Positions 7,800 to 17,297 of a stretch of 64,000 nt of DNA are shown here, in pieces (position 1 is the stretch's first letter; each line of letters starts with the position of its first letter). The position numbers and the translations under genes were made by a program. The stretch is from Ardenticatena maritima (GTDB lineage Bacteria > Chloroflexota > Anaerolineae > Ardenticatenales > Ardenticatenaceae). Under the pieces are notes generated by a model. The model saw nothing but the letters and a program-made list of their open reading frames with translations. It was not told the origin of the DNA and ran no database searches. The DNA is taken from contig NZ_LGKN01000003.1 of the NCBI RefSeq assembly GCF_001306175.1, forward strand, positions 930,001 to 994,000. Reading direction: 5' to 3'.

Positions 7800-8915
7800 T
7801 CAGCCACCCAGGAACTCGTCAATCGTTTCTAACAGGTACTGCATTTCTTCGCGCGTTGTATCCCCCATGTGGGCGATGCGGAAGGTCTTGTTTTTCAAAT
7901 CGCCATACCCGTTGGAGATGACCATACCGCGCGATTTCAAGAATGTGTTGAGCGCGCCCACGTCAATGCCGCGCGTGTTGGCAACGGTTGTCACCGTGGG
8001 CGAGCGATAGCCCTCCGCAGCGAACAAGCCAAACCCCCGCGACAACGCCCATTCGCGGGTCATTTCGGCCAGTTCGGCATGGCGGGCGTAGCGGTTGGCG
8101 GGTCCTTCTTCATCGAGAATGTAGGTGAGTTGAACATGCAAGGCGCGCAACAGGGAAATCGCCGGCGTTGAGGGGGTGGTGTTGCGTTGCAGGTACTTTT
8201 CGAGCAACAGGTAGTCGAAGTACCAGCCGCGCCCTTCAATGGTCTTGGCGCGTTCCAACACACGGTCGCTCACCGCCGCCAACGCCAAGCCCGGCGGGCA
8301 GGCAAGGGCTTTTTGCGACGACGTGAGGCAGACATCGAGCCCCCATTCGTCGAAGGGAATGCGCGTACCGGCAAAGGAACTGACCGCGTCCACGAAAATG
8401 AAAGTGTCAGGAGCAATCTCCCGCACGACGGCGGCAATCTCGCCGACGGGGCTGAGCACGCCCGTGCTGGTTTCGTTGTGGACCACGGTGATGGCGTCGG
8501 CGGGTCCATGTGTGCGCAGGGCGTCGGCTACCAGGTCGGGGGTAATGGCTTGCCCCCATTCCACATCAACGCGGGTCACTCGCTTGCCGCAGCCTGCCGC
8601 CACCTCCGACCAGCGCTTGCTGAACGCCCCATTGACGAAACAAATCACGTGGTCGCGCACCCCGTTGCGGATGGCGGCTTCTTGTTGCCCCATACCGGAC
8701 GACGCGGTGACGAAGACGCGGTACTTTGTTTCATAGAGACGGCGCAATTGCGCCTGAATGGCTGCGAAGAGGTCTTCCAGGTCTTTGGTGCGGTGCCCAA
8801 TCATCAATTCGGCTTGGGCTTGCAAGACCTCCGGGCGCACTTCTGTGGGTCCCGGAATGAACAAGCGGGGGTACGGACGTTTTGACCAGCCAAAGGGATC
8901 TTTGGGTTGTGTCAT
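7800..8915 (-). CDS. Class V aminotransferase (serine/alanine-glyoxylate or phosphoserine aminotransferase-like)
   Basis: A 371-residue PLP aminotransferase of the small class V fold. It begins with RLFIPGPTEV, the usual opening of serine-glyoxylate/alanine-glyoxylate enzymes. FVDAVSSF (residues 174-181, PLP-nitrogen Asp) and SSQKALACPPGL (K202, Schiff base) are clear. The start at 8915 is preceded by GAGGTG; a longer frame to 8996 has no such site. Position directly upstream of the serA fusion suggests it makes phosphoserine from 3-phosphohydroxypyruvate, the SerC step, although the family also covers serine-glyoxylate transamination. That assignment is from context, not from substrate residues. 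Confidence 0.87.
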   Translation of the reverse strand: MTQPKDPFGWSKRPYPRLFIPGPTEVRPEVLQAQAELMIGHRTKDLEDLFAAIQAQLRRLYETKYRVFVTASSGMGQQEAAIRNGVRDHVICFVNGAFSKRWSEVAAGCGKRVTRVDVEWGQAITPDLVADALRTHGPADAITVVHNETSTGVLSPVGEIAAVVREIAPDTFIFVDAVSSFAGTRIPFDEWGLDVCLTSSQKALACPPGLALAAVSDRVLERAKTIEGRGWYFDYLLLEKYLQRNTTPSTPAISLLRALHVQLTYILDEEGPANRYARHAELAEMTREWALSRGFGLFAAEGYRSPTVTTVANTRGIDVGALNTFLKSRGMVISNGYGDLKNKTFRIAHMGDTTREEMQYLLETIDEFLGG

Positions 8916-9002
8916 AGGTTTCACCTCGCGATGGTTCGCTGGTTGATTGTCAAGGCAAAGCGGGCAAAAGATACAACGAGTAGGCTGAAAGAGCAACGTG
9001 TA

Positions 9003-9776
9003 TCACGGTTGCGCTTCTGCCGGCGCGCCTGATGCACGGCGGCGGTAGAAACGCCGAAAGATGGGCACGCCATGTTCCACACACCATTGCTGGCGTGTGG
9101 TGAGCGGGATATTGGCGAACCGTTCCGCCAACGCCGGGTCGTGCGGTTCAAAGTCGGGATGGCGCTCGATGAGCATATCCAGAAACTCCGGGTAGCCTTC
9201 GACGTCGCTCTCGAAGCGCAGAATGCCGCCCGGTTTGAGCGCCTGCGCCAGAATGCTGAGCATATGCAGGCTGAAGAGGCGGCAGCGCGCGTGCCGCTGT
9301 TTCCACCAGGGGTCGGGCATGAGAATGTGGATGACCTCGATACTACCCGGCGGCACAATCTCGGGGATAGCGGCGCGGGCGTCATCATCGCACACCCACA
9401 CGTTGGTCAAGCCGCGCTCTTCAATGGCGCGGTACATGGTGTGCACCAGCCGCCCGCGCACTTCAAACGCCAGAAAATGGCGCTCAGGATGCATGGATGC
9501 CCATTCGACGATGAAACGCCCATCCCCCGCGCCAATCTCCAACTCCGACGGGGCGCTGGTGAGGAAATCGCGCAAACGAGCCCGATGCTCATCCGACGCC
9601 TGCGCCAGGCAAAACCAGCGCGCCGGTTCGGGGGGAACGTGCGGGTTGCGGGCATGGCGCAAGTAGGGGTCGCCGCCGAACAAGCCCCGTCCAGCGCGGT
9701 GCTCGGCTTCGATGGCTTCCATCTCTTCCCAATCAATCTCCAACTTGCCTTTTCCACGTCGCAACGATGATGGCAT
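9003..9776 (-). CDS. trmB: tRNA (guanine-N7-)-methyltransferase
   Basis: A 257-residue class I SAM methyltransferase of the TrmB family, which makes m7G46 in the tRNA variable loop. Seen in order: a Lys/Arg-rich N-terminus, SAM motif ELEIGAGDGRF, the acidic VCDDDAR, the TrmB signature LMPDPWWKQRHARCR (usual DPWPK-RH-KRR), and FESDVEGY. The start at 9776 is placed on the ATG with GAGGAG about nine bases upstream. It is the first gene of the minus-strand run; the next gene starts 87 nt downstream. Divergent from the TRAP genes. Confidence 0.9.
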   Translation of the reverse strand: MPSSLRRGKGKLEIDWEEMEAIEAEHRAGRGLFGGDPYLRHARNPHVPPEPARWFCLAQASDEHRARLRDFLTSAPSELEIGAGDGRFIVEWASMHPERHFLAFEVRGRLVHTMYRAIEERGLTNVWVCDDDARAAIPEIVPPGSIEVIHILMPDPWWKQRHARCRLFSLHMLSILAQALKPGGILRFESDVEGYPEFLDMLIERHPDFEPHDPALAERFANIPLTTRQQWCVEHGVPIFRRFYRRRASGAPAEAQP

Positions 9777-9902
9777 TGGCTTCTTCTCCTCATCATGGGT
9801 GATTTGTCTGCTGCTCCGCCAACAGAATGAACATAGCCAGGATAGCGGAAGAGGCAAGCCGATGCGCCTGTATGTTCACGCTCCGAAAAACAAGCCACAC
9901 GC

Positions 9903-9931
9903 TTGCCATCGCACACAAGATTTTGTATGAT
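9903..9931 (+). promoter_or_regulatory. Sigma-70-type promoter for the TRAP transporter genes
   Basis: TTGCCA, a 17-nt spacer and TATGAT, placing transcription start near 9938, about 64 nt before the dctQ-like ATG. It lies in the 225-nt divergent gap between trmB and the TRAP genes. Confidence 0.6.
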
Positions 9932-10001
9932 GGGCGCGGTTTCCCCAGATGGTGAACGGGCACACCTGTCAACGAGCAAACATGCTAAGGAAGGTGCAGC
10001 G

Positions 10002-10577
10002 ATGCGCTTCATTGAATGGTATGTCAAAGCCGTGGACGCGCTCTCCGAAGCCTTGGGCTGGCTTTCACAAATGCTAGTCATCCTGACGGTCATCATCGGC
10101 TTCTACAACGTCGTTGCACGCTATCTCGGGCGCTTCATGGAAACGCAACTCTCCTCCAACCTCTACATCGAGTTGCAGTGGTATTTGTTCTCGCTGGTCT
10201 TCTTCTTTGGCTTTGCCTACATTCTGAAACATGGTATCAACGTGCGCGTGGACTTCCTCTACGCCAAATGGCCGAAAAAGCGCCAGGCGTTGATTGACTT
10301 CTGGGGGCACATTTTCTTCCTCATCCCGTTCACCATTCTTGGCATTTACGTTACCATTGACCCTGTGCTCTTCTCGTGGCGTTTGAATGAAACCTCACCC
10401 GACCCCGGCGGGCTGCCCCGTGCGCCGCTGAAAACGATGATCATCGTGGCGTTTGTGACGTTGCTGTTGCAAACAATCTCCGAACTCATCAAGTTGTACG
10501 GCGTCATCACCGATAACGAGCGGATTTTGGCTATCGGCGCACCGGAAGAACACGAAGAACCGTTGCGCATTGAATAA
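10002..10577 (+). CDS. TRAP transporter small permease (DctQ family)
   Basis: A 191-residue membrane protein with four predicted helices, the normal build of a TRAP small subunit (DctQ), which pairs with the large permease and a periplasmic binding protein to import organic acids using a sodium gradient. The [20 protein letters not shown] stretch near residue 57 is typical. The start is fixed by AGGAAGG upstream. The C-terminal end is acidic and cytoplasmic in style ([12 protein letters not shown]). The large subunit follows after 35 nt. No binding protein gene is in the window. Confidence 0.85.
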   Translation: MRFIEWYVKAVDALSEALGWLSQMLVILTVIIGFYNVVARYLGRFMETQLSSNLYIELQWYLFSLVFFFGFAYILKHGINVRVDFLYAKWPKKRQALIDFWGHIFFLIPFTILGIYVTIDPVLFSWRLNETSPDPGGLPRAPLKTMIIVAFVTLLLQTISELIKLYGVITDNERILAIGAPEEHEEPLRIE

Positions 10578-10612
10578 TCGGCTTTGAACAATCACAACCC
10601 GAGGTGCCAACT

Positions 10613-11959
10613 ATGCCTGTCAATCCCGTTTTTGGTTGGATCGCCCTTTCCATGTTCGTGTTCTTCTTCTTCCTGTTGATGATTGGCTATCCGGTGGCCT
10701 TTTCATTTGCAGGAACCGCCATTCTGTTCAGCGTGATTGGTTTTTTGGTGGGAGCACTGGATACAAACTTGCTCCGTGTGCTGCCAAACCGCTGGTTTGG
10801 CACCATGTCGGACTTTACGTTGCTGGCGATCATCTTTTTCGTCTTCATGGGCGCCGTCTTCGAGAAGTCGGGGCTGGCCGAGCAATTGCTGGAAACGATT
10901 GGCATTCTCATGGGCCCACTCCCCGGCGGGCTGGCGCTGGCGGTGGTCATTGTGGGGACGTTGCTTGCCGCCGCGACGGGGGTGGTTGCCGCGACAGTGA
11001 TTGTCATGGGGCTGCTTTCGCTGCCGGTGATGGTGCGCTACGGCTACGACCACAAACTCGCCACGGGTGTGATTGTGGCGTCGGGGACGATGGCGCAGTT
11101 GCTCCCGCCGAGTTTGGTGCTGGTGGTGCTCGCCGACCAGATTGGCGTCTCAGTGGGGGATCTCTTCCTGGGGGCGCTCATCCCCGGCCTGATTCTTTCG
11201 GGTTTGTACGCGCTCTATGTGCTGGTGATTGCTTTCCTGCAACCCGAAAAAGCCCCGCCGCTGCCCCCAGAAGCCCGCACGGTGCGCGGTTGGGCGTTGG
11301 TGCGCCGCGTGCTCTTTGTGATGATGCCGCCGTTGCTGCTCATCTTTGCCGTGTTGGGGAGTATCTTCTTCGGTATTGCGTCGCCCACCGAAGCGGGCGC
11401 CGTCGGTGCGGCTGGGGCGGTGTTGCTGACCGCACTCAACCGCAATCTCTCTTGGCAACTCATCAAAGAGGCCGCACGATCCACCGCCAACATTACCGCA
11501 CTTGTCATCATGATTCTCTTTGCGTCAACCTACTTCGGGCTGGTCTTTGACGGGCTTGGCGGGCAACGCTACGTCACCCAACTGCTGACGAACCTGCCGG
11601 GCGGCTATTGGGGCTTCATCATCGTGGCGAACATCGCCGTCTTCTTGCTCGGCATCAACCTGGAATTCATCGAAATTTCGTTTATCGCGATGCCGCTCTT
11701 TGTGCCCGCCGCGATGGAACTGGGCGTTGACCTCGTCTGGTTTGGTGTGATGATGGCCATCAACCTGAACATGGCGTTTATCTCGCCGCCGGTGGGCTTC
11801 TCGCTCTTCTATCTGCAAAGCGTGGCGCCGGAAGAAGTTGAAACGATTGACATTCACAAGGGCGCGATTCCCTTCATGTTCCTGCAAGGTGCGGCGCTCA
11901 TCATCACCATTCTCTTCCCACAAACGGTAACCTGGCTGGTGCAAGCCGCGGGCGGCTGA
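10613..11959 (+). CDS. TRAP transporter large permease (DctM family)
   Basis: A 448-residue, twelve-helix permease of the TRAP/IT superfamily. Visible family features include [14 protein letters not shown] near the N-terminus, [15 protein letters not shown], the [19 protein letters not shown] block (with the conserved PPS) near 165-180, and [18 protein letters not shown] near the end. I place the start at 10613, six bases after GAGGTG, rather than at the in-frame GTG inside that Shine-Dalgarno. The usual solute-binding DctP gene is missing here, so substrate is unknown; large subunits of this kind often carry C4-dicarboxylates, keto acids or lactate. Confidence 0.9.
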   Translation: MPVNPVFGWIALSMFVFFFFLLMIGYPVAFSFAGTAILFSVIGFLVGALDTNLLRVLPNRWFGTMSDFTLLAIIFFVFMGAVFEKSGLAEQLLETIGILMGPLPGGLALAVVIVGTLLAAATGVVAATVIVMGLLSLPVMVRYGYDHKLATGVIVASGTMAQLLPPSLVLVVLADQIGVSVGDLFLGALIPGLILSGLYALYVLVIAFLQPEKAPPLPPEARTVRGWALVRRVLFVMMPPLLLIFAVLGSIFFGIASPTEAGAVGAAGAVLLTALNRNLSWQLIKEAARSTANITALVIMILFASTYFGLVFDGLGGQRYVTQLLTNLPGGYWGFIIVANIAVFLLGINLEFIEISFIAMPLFVPAAMELGVDLVWFGVMMAINLNMAFISPPVGFSLFYLQSVAPEEVETIDIHKGAIPFMFLQGAALIITILFPQTVTWLVQAAGG

Positions 11960-11981
11960 GCCCGCGCCCACATGCCCACCA

Positions 11982-12009
11982 AGCGGGAGCCACAGCGCTC
12001 CCGCTTTTG
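11982..12009 (+). terminator. Rho-independent terminator after the TRAP genes
   Basis: An 8-bp perfect stem (AGCGGGAG / CTCCCGCT) with an 8-nt loop, followed by TTTGTGTT. It lies between dctM and the mutS promoter. Confidence 0.7.
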
Positions 12010-12016
12010 TGTTGGC

Positions 12017-12044
12017 TTGCCAGCAACGCCAGAGCCAATACGAT
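12017..12044 (+). promoter_or_regulatory. Sigma-70-type promoter for mutS
   Basis: TTGCCA, 16-nt spacer, TACGAT; start of transcription would be near 12051, about 38 nt before the mutS ATG. Confidence 0.45.
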
Positions 12045-12088
12045 ATGAGGCATCGCCAAACAACCAACCACACACATTCAACGAGCCC

Positions 12089-14755
12089 ATGAGCACATCC
12101 AAAGTGACACCTGTCCGACGCCAATACTTGCAAATCAAAGCCCAATATCCGGACGCCATCGTCTTCTTCCGGCTGGGCGACTTCTACGAAACCTTTGACG
12201 ACGACGCCGAAATCGTCGCCCGTGAACTGGGATTGACGCTCACCAGCCGCAACGTTGCCAAAGGGCAACGCGTGCCTATGGCAGGCGTCCCCTACCACGC
12301 CGCCGAGCAATACATCGCCCAGTTGATTGAAAAAGGCTACAAAGTCGCGATTGCCGAGCAGGTTGGCGAAGCCGATGGGCGTACCCTTATGAAGCGCGAA
12401 GTCACGCGCGTGGTGACGGCGGGCACGGTGATTGAACCCGACATGCTCGACGCCCGCCGCAACAACTACCTCGTCGCCCTCATCCGCGAACCGGAGCACA
12501 CACGCGCAGGGCTGGCGTATGTGGACATCACCACCGGCGAATTCGCCGTCACGCAAATTGTGGGTGAAACGCTCGACGAACTGGAACGCCGCGTGCAAGA
12601 AGAACTCGAACGCCTGCAACCCGCCGAAGTGCTGGTGCCCGCCGAGCGCGAACGCATGATCAAGGGCGCACGCCCCGCCGAACGCCGCGAGGGTGGTTTC
12701 CGCACAACCGAGTACGACGCCTGGCATTGGGAGACCTCAACGGCGCGCCAGGCGCTTCTCAATCATTTTGAAGTGCGGACGCTCGACGGCTTCGGGTGCG
12801 AGCAAAAGCCCGCGGCTATTCGGGCGGCGGGGGCGATTGTGCAATATCTGCAAGAAACCCAGCGCAACGCGCTGGCGCAACTGCGACAACTCTACACCTA
12901 CAGCACCGACCACTTCATGACCCTGGACGCCGCCACACGCCGCAACCTCGAACTGACCGAAAGCATCGGCGACCAGAAAAAGCGCACCACCCTGCTCAAC
13001 GTCCTCGACGCCACCCACACGCCCATGGGCGGCCGCCTGCTGCGCCGCTGGCTCAACCAACCCTTGCTCAACCGCGACGCTATTGAAGCACGACTCGACG
13101 CGGTCGAAGCCTTCTACACACAGACCGAACAGCGCATGGCGCTCCGCGAGACCCTCAAAACCATTGGCGACCTGGAACGCCTGACAAACCGCGTAGTCAG
13201 CGGGCTGGCAACCCCCCGCGAATTAGGCGCCATGCGCGAAACCTTGCGCCGTTTGCCCGACGTGCGCGCCATCGTCGCCGACCTTGCCGAACGCCAGCAA
13301 AGCCTCGGACGCCCTGTGCCCAAGCCGCTGGAAGCCGAGCGGCTGGACGTTGCCGAAGACGTGCTCGCCCTGCTCGACGCCGCGCTGGTGGACGACCCAC
13401 CCAGCACACGCGCCAAAACGGGCTTCATTCGCCCCTCGTTCTCCAACGAATTGCAAGACCTCATCGAAAAATCACGCCACGCCCGTGAGTGGATTGCCGG
13501 CCTGGAACAGGTCGAACGGGAGCGCACCGGCATCAAATCGCTGAAGGTGGGCTACAACAAGGTGTTTGGCTATTACATCGAAGTCACCAAAGCCAACACG
13601 CACCTCGTGCCCGACGAGTACATCCGCAAGCAAACCCTGGTCAACGCAGAGCGCTACATCACGCCGGAGTTGAAGGAGTACGAAACACTGGTGCTGAACG
13701 CCGAAGAGCGCCAGTTGGACCTTGAAAACCGCCTCTTCGAGCAAGTCATGCAACAGGTGGCGGCGCAAGCCCCGCGCCTGCTCCGCACCGCCCGCCTGCT
13801 GGCACGGCTGGACGTGTTCAGCGCGCTTGCCGAAGTCGCCGTCCGCCGCCGCTATGTGCGCCCGCGCCTGCACGACGGCGACGCCATCCGCATTGTCAAC
13901 GGGCGGCATCCTGTCGTCGAAGTGATGATGAAGGACGAACCCTTCATCCCCAACGATACGGAAATCTCCGGCGAGGCGTTTATCCACATCATCACCGGTC
14001 CCAACATGGCGGGAAAAAGCACGTATTTACGTCAAGTTGCGCTTATCGTTCTCATGGCGCAAATTGGTTCATTCGTTCCCGCCGACGAAGCCGACATCGG
14101 GTTGGTGGACCGCATTTTCACACGTGTGGGGGCGCACGATGAAATCGCCCGTGGGCAAAGCACCTTCATGGTGGAAATGGTGGAAACAGCCAACATTCTG
14201 AACCACGCCACCAATCGCTCGCTGTTGGTGCTGGACGAAATCGGGCGCGGCACCAGCACGTACGACGGTATCAGCATTGCGTGGGCGGTGGTGGAGTACA
14301 TCCACAACAACCCCAAACTGCGCAGTCGCACGCTCTTCGCGACGCATTACCATGAGCTCACCGAGCTGGAAAAACGCCTGCCGCACGTGCGCAACTACAA
14401 TGTCGCGGTGGTGGAAGAAGAAGGGCGCGTGGTTTTCCTGCACAAAATTGTGCCCGGCGCCGCCGACCGCAGTTATGGCATCCACGTGGCGGCGATTGCC
14501 GGCTTGCCGCGCAGCGTCATCAAACGGGCGCAAGAAATTCTCGCCGACCTGGAAGCCGAAGCTCGCGCGCCGGGTGGACATCGCGAACGTGTGCGCTCGC
14601 TCGTGGCGGGGGCGACGCAATTGCCGCTCTTTGCCGAACCGGAGCCGTCGCCCGTGGAAGAAGAGTTGAAACAGATCAACGTGGATGAACTCTCACCGCT
14701 GGAAGCGTTGAATCTGCTCTATCGGCTGCAACAACTCGCCAAATCGCGCGAATAA
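12089..14755 (+). CDS. mutS: DNA mismatch repair protein MutS
   Basis: An 888-residue MutS1. The mismatch-binding domain starts with the Phe-x-Glu region (FFRLGDFYETF near residue 30). The ATPase shows Walker A GPNMAGKSTYLRQ near 637, Walker B LLVLDEIGRGTSTYDG, and the FATHYHELTEL signature near 755. MutS dimers find mismatches and recruit MutL. I start at 12089 (MSTSKVTP) because the further upstream frame carries the terminator and promoter of this gene and has no MutS similarity. The last residues (ELSPLEALNLLYRLQ) are the usual MutS C-terminal helix. mutL lies 37 kb away on the other strand. Confidence 0.97.
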   Translation: MSTSKVTPVRRQYLQIKAQYPDAIVFFRLGDFYETFDDDAEIVARELGLTLTSRNVAKGQRVPMAGVPYHAAEQYIAQLIEKGYKVAIAEQVGEADGRTLMKREVTRVVTAGTVIEPDMLDARRNNYLVALIREPEHTRAGLAYVDITTGEFAVTQIVGETLDELERRVQEELERLQPAEVLVPAERERMIKGARPAERREGGFRTTEYDAWHWETSTARQALLNHFEVRTLDGFGCEQKPAAIRAAGAIVQYLQETQRNALAQLRQLYTYSTDHFMTLDAATRRNLELTESIGDQKKRTTLLNVLDATHTPMGGRLLRRWLNQPLLNRDAIEARLDAVEAFYTQTEQRMALRETLKTIGDLERLTNRVVSGLATPRELGAMRETLRRLPDVRAIVADLAERQQSLGRPVPKPLEAERLDVAEDVLALLDAALVDDPPSTRAKTGFIRPSFSNELQDLIEKSRHAREWIAGLEQVERERTGIKSLKVGYNKVFGYYIEVTKANTHLVPDEYIRKQTLVNAERYITPELKEYETLVLNAEERQLDLENRLFEQVMQQVAAQAPRLLRTARLLARLDVFSALAEVAVRRRYVRPRLHDGDAIRIVNGRHPVVEVMMKDEPFIPNDTEISGEAFIHIITGPNMAGKSTYLRQVALIVLMAQIGSFVPADEADIGLVDRIFTRVGAHDEIARGQSTFMVEMVETANILNHATNRSLLVLDEIGRGTSTYDGISIAWAVVEYIHNNPKLRSRTLFATHYHELTELEKRLPHVRNYNVAVVEEEGRVVFLHKIVPGAADRSYGIHVAAIAGLPRSVIKRAQEILADLEAEARAPGGHRERVRSLVAGATQLPLFAEPEPSPVEEELKQINVDELSPLEALNLLYRLQQLAKSRE

Positions 14756-14760
14756 ACCAC

Positions 14761-14788
14761 ACGCCCCCACTCACGGGGGCGTGTTCGT
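14761..14788. terminator. Hairpin between convergent mutS and GGCT-family gene
   Basis: An 8-bp perfect stem (ACGCCCCC / GGGGGCGT) with a 6-nt loop, followed on the plus strand by GTTCGTTCTTTC. It lies in the 37-nt convergent gap and can serve mutS; the T tract is broken. Confidence 0.55.
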
Positions 14789-14792
14789 TCTT

Positions 14793-15194
14793 TCAGGAAA
14801 ACCGCTTGCGGCGCACATGGGCGCGCCAATCGCCGGAAGGGATACGCGGGTAGCGCGCCGCAATGTGTGGGTTGCCCCAATAGACCCAAGCATCCACAAT
14901 CGGGCCGCAGCATGGCGTGATGACGGTTGCCGTTTCACGTGTGTACAGCCCGCCGGCCACATCCTCATACGCATCCAATTGCGCGAGCGCCTCATCCGCA
15001 CATTCGGGGCGCACCCACACGACTTCGCCCAACACGCGCCCCACGCCGCGCACAGCCATCGGGTATGCGCCGGCATCATGCAAAACTGCGCCCGGCAAAA
15101 CAGCCGTAAGCGTCTGCTCCGGGTCAATAAAAGGGCGCAACAATCTGTGATTGGGTTGGTCGCTCAGGAGTGTGCCGTACACAAACAGGTACAT
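14793..15194 (-). CDS. Gamma-glutamylcyclotransferase-like (AIG2/GGCT) protein
   Basis: A 133-residue protein starting MYLFVYGTLL, the beta-strand and YGTL loop that bind the substrate in the GGCT/AIG2 fold. The catalytic-type acid is in LDAYEDVAGGLY near residue 80, where family members have E-G-Y. The family cleaves gamma-glutamyl amines or amino acids to 5-oxoproline, but many bacterial members are uncharacterised. The start lies 4 nt after the stop of the ABC ATPase, so the two are coupled. Confidence 0.75.
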   Translation of the reverse strand: MYLFVYGTLLSDQPNHRLLRPFIDPEQTLTAVLPGAVLHDAGAYPMAVRGVGRVLGEVVWVRPECADEALAQLDAYEDVAGGLYTRETATVITPCCGPIVDAWVYWGNPHIAARYPRIPSGDWRAHVRRKRFS

Positions 15195-15198
15195 CGCC

Positions 15199-15954
15199 TC
15201 ACCCACCTGCTGATTTCTCCTCACGCAAGACCTGCCGAATGCGCCGCACCATCTCCGCCGCTTCGGGCGTCGTTTCATCACGCGGATACGGCAAGGCTAT
15301 TGGGATATCCGCCCGAATGCGTCCCGGTCGGTCGCTCAACACCACCACACGCTCCGCCAAGCGCACCGCTTCGGGCACATGGTGAGTCACCCACAGCACC
15401 GTCGGGCGAAACGCTTCCCACAACCGCAGGACATCATCCGCCAACTGTTCGCGCGTCAACTCGTCGAGGGCGGCAAACGGTTCATCCATGAGCCAGAGCC
15501 GCGCGCCGGTTGCCAACGTGCGCGCCAGGGCGACACGTTGTTGCTGACCGCCGCTGAGCGTTTGCGGCGCCGCCTCGGCATAGTCAGACAACCCCACCAT
15601 TTCCAGCAACGCCTCAGGCGAAAGGGAATGCTGCTCCGCGGTCGGATTGACGCGCAATGGCAGCCGCACATTCTCCAAAACGGTCGCCCACGGGAACAAG
15701 GCGGGTTGCTGTGCCATCCAGGCAATCGCCTTGCGTCGGCGGGCTTCGCGCGGGGGGCGTCCATCCAGCAAGATTTTGCCCGTCGTCGGCGGAAACTGGT
15801 CGGCAATGAGCCGCAGGAGTGTGGATTTACCGCAGCCGCTCGGTCCGACCAACGCGACAAATTGCCCTGAAGGCACGTGCAACGTCACGGGACCCACAGC
15901 GGCATACGGTTCATCATTGAACGTTTTGCTCACGTCTATGACATCAACATTCAT
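15199..15954 (-). CDS. ABC transporter ATP-binding protein (NitT/TauT type), orphan
   Basis: A 251-residue ATPase with all motifs: Walker A GPSGCGKST near 37, Q-loop QQPALFPW, signature LSGGQQQRVALAR near 135, Walker B RLWLMDEPFAALD, and switch His in VTHH. The domain resembles SsuB/TauB/ThiZ ATPases, which energise uptake of sulfonates, nitrate or pyrimidine precursors. No permease or binding protein gene is adjacent, so it must pair with proteins encoded elsewhere. Its ATG overlaps the stop of the M50 protease gene (ATGA). Confidence 0.85.
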   Translation of the reverse strand: MNVDVIDVSKTFNDEPYAAVGPVTLHVPSGQFVALVGPSGCGKSTLLRLIADQFPPTTGKILLDGRPPREARRRKAIAWMAQQPALFPWATVLENVRLPLRVNPTAEQHSLSPEALLEMVGLSDYAEAAPQTLSGGQQQRVALARTLATGARLWLMDEPFAALDELTREQLADDVLRLWEAFRPTVLWVTHHVPEAVRLAERVVVLSDRPGRIRADIPIALPYPRDETTPEAAEMVRRIRQVLREEKSAGG

Positions 15955-17102
15955 GAGGCATCCGGTCTTCCAAAACGAGTTTCAGCCTGCAATTGCAAGA
16001 AACGCAAAATATCGTTGCGGCGCACCACGCCGACAATCTCGCCGGTTTCATCCACAACCAGCACCTGGTGCACATCATGCTTTGCCATGAGTTCCAGCGC
16101 CTGCCAGAGCGAATCACTCGGCTTGACGGTCAACAGCGCATCGAAGGGCGTCATCACATCGGCAACGCGCATCTCCGCCCGTTGGGAAGCCGGCACGCCC
16201 TGCACATCGCTCAGCGTCACAATCCCAAGTGGTCCTTCTTGGGGGTCGCGCACCAAAAAAGCGCGCTGTCCCGTGTTCAAAATTGTATCTGCCAGCACAT
16301 CCAGCGTCAGGTAAGGGACCACGACGGGCAAGGTGGTGCGCATCAACTGCGCCACAGGCACCGGCTCCAACAAGCGGCGCATCTCCACGGCTTGCATCGT
16401 ACCCCGCGCGGCGCTCAAAATGAACCAGCCAATGAACGCCAGCCATATTCCATCGAACACATGCCCGCTGAACACCAGAATACCGCCGCCAATGATGAAG
16501 AGCCACGCCAGCCCTTCGCCCACTGTTGTGGCAATCTGCGTCGCGCGCCGATAGGAACCGGTCAACGCCCAGACAAGACTGCGGAAAATGCGTCCGCCAT
16601 CCAGCGGAAAGCCGGGCAACAAGTTGAACACCGCCAGCAAAACATTGAGGACGCCAATGTAGCGCAAGACCGCATGGACGGTCTGCACAGGCCACAGCCA
16701 CCAAAAAATCACCCATCCCACAAAGAGGGACACAACGCCAATCGCCATACTCGTGAGGGGCCCCACGACCGCCACCAAAAACTCATAAAGCGCCCGCGGC
16801 GGCTCTTCTTCAATTTCGGCAATGCCGCCAAAGATGAAAAGCGTAATTCCGCGCACCCGTTGCCCCAACGCCAGCGAGACAAGGCTATGCGCCAATTCAT
16901 GAACAAGCACCGAGAGGAAAAAAAGCACGCTGGTGATAAGCGCCACACCCCAATAGGTAAACGACGACCAGCGCGGATAGAGGCTTGGGAAATAACTGGC
17001 GGCAAGCGAGTAGGTAACCAACGCAAAAATGATGAGCCATGACCCATCCAGGTAAATCGGTATGCCGAAAAGGCGGGCGATACGCAATCTGTTGCCAAGC
17101 AT
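15951..17102 (-). CDS. M50 site-2 protease family protein with two CBS domains
   Basis: A 383-residue membrane metalloprotease. The zinc motif HELAH lies in a membrane segment near residue 64, and the third ligand is in NLLPGFPLDGGRI near 150. After about five membrane segments, two CBS modules occupy roughly 250-380 (DPQEGPLGIVTLSDV and VDETGEIVGVVRRNDIL). Such CBS-fused site-2 proteases are thought to sense adenine nucleotides and cut membrane proteins; the target is unknown. I take the ATG at 17102, preceded by GGGGGT; a longer frame would run through the tRNA terminator. First gene of a three-gene coupled set. Confidence 0.87.
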   Translation of the reverse strand: MLGNRLRIARLFGIPIYLDGSWLIIFALVTYSLAASYFPSLYPRWSSFTYWGVALITSVLFFLSVLVHELAHSLVSLALGQRVRGITLFIFGGIAEIEEEPPRALYEFLVAVVGPLTSMAIGVVSLFVGWVIFWWLWPVQTVHAVLRYIGVLNVLLAVFNLLPGFPLDGGRIFRSLVWALTGSYRRATQIATTVGEGLAWLFIIGGGILVFSGHVFDGIWLAFIGWFILSAARGTMQAVEMRRLLEPVPVAQLMRTTLPVVVPYLTLDVLADTILNTGQRAFLVRDPQEGPLGIVTLSDVQGVPASQRAEMRVADVMTPFDALLTVKPSDSLWQALELMAKHDVHQVLVVDETGEIVGVVRRNDILRFLQLQAETRFGRPDAS

Positions 17103-17150
17103 GATACCCCCTGTTGACGGCGTTTGACCGGCACCTGCTCGATTGATGAA

Positions 17151-17180
17151 CAAAAACCCCCGAAGACGCCTTCGGGGGTT
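17151..17180 (-). terminator. Terminator of the tRNA-Leu gene
   Basis: A 10-bp perfect inverted repeat (AACCCCCGAA / TTCGGGGGTT, 6-nt loop). On the minus strand the stem ends in TTTTTG, so it terminates transcription coming from tRNA-Leu, just upstream of the M50 protease gene. Confidence 0.8.
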
Positions 17181-17204
17181 CTCAAACGCTTGAAGGTTGC
17201 CAAG

Positions 17205-17286
17205 TGGGGACGGGGAGACTCGAACTCCCACGCCTTGCGGCACATGATCCTAAGTCATGCGCGTCTGCCAATTCCGCCACGTCCCC
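17205..17286 (-). tRNA. tRNA-Leu (anticodon UAG)
   Basis: An 82-nt cloverleaf can be drawn: acceptor stem GGGGACG / CGTCCCC with discriminator A, D arm, anticodon loop CTTAGGA (anticodon TAG, reading CUA/CUN), a long class II variable arm (GTGCCGCAAGGCG), and T arm with GTTCGAGTC. The long variable arm is expected for leucine. The 3' CCA is not encoded. It has its own promoter and terminator. Confidence 0.95.
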
Positions 17287-17297
17287 AAGCGGGCGAG

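Noticed and set aside
5259-7832. Very long plus-strand open frame (857 codons) opposite the SerA fusion
   Set aside because: It is antisense to two well-supported genes, has no recognisable domain and its composition (Arg/His/Gly/Gln-rich) is that of the complement of GC-rich codons.
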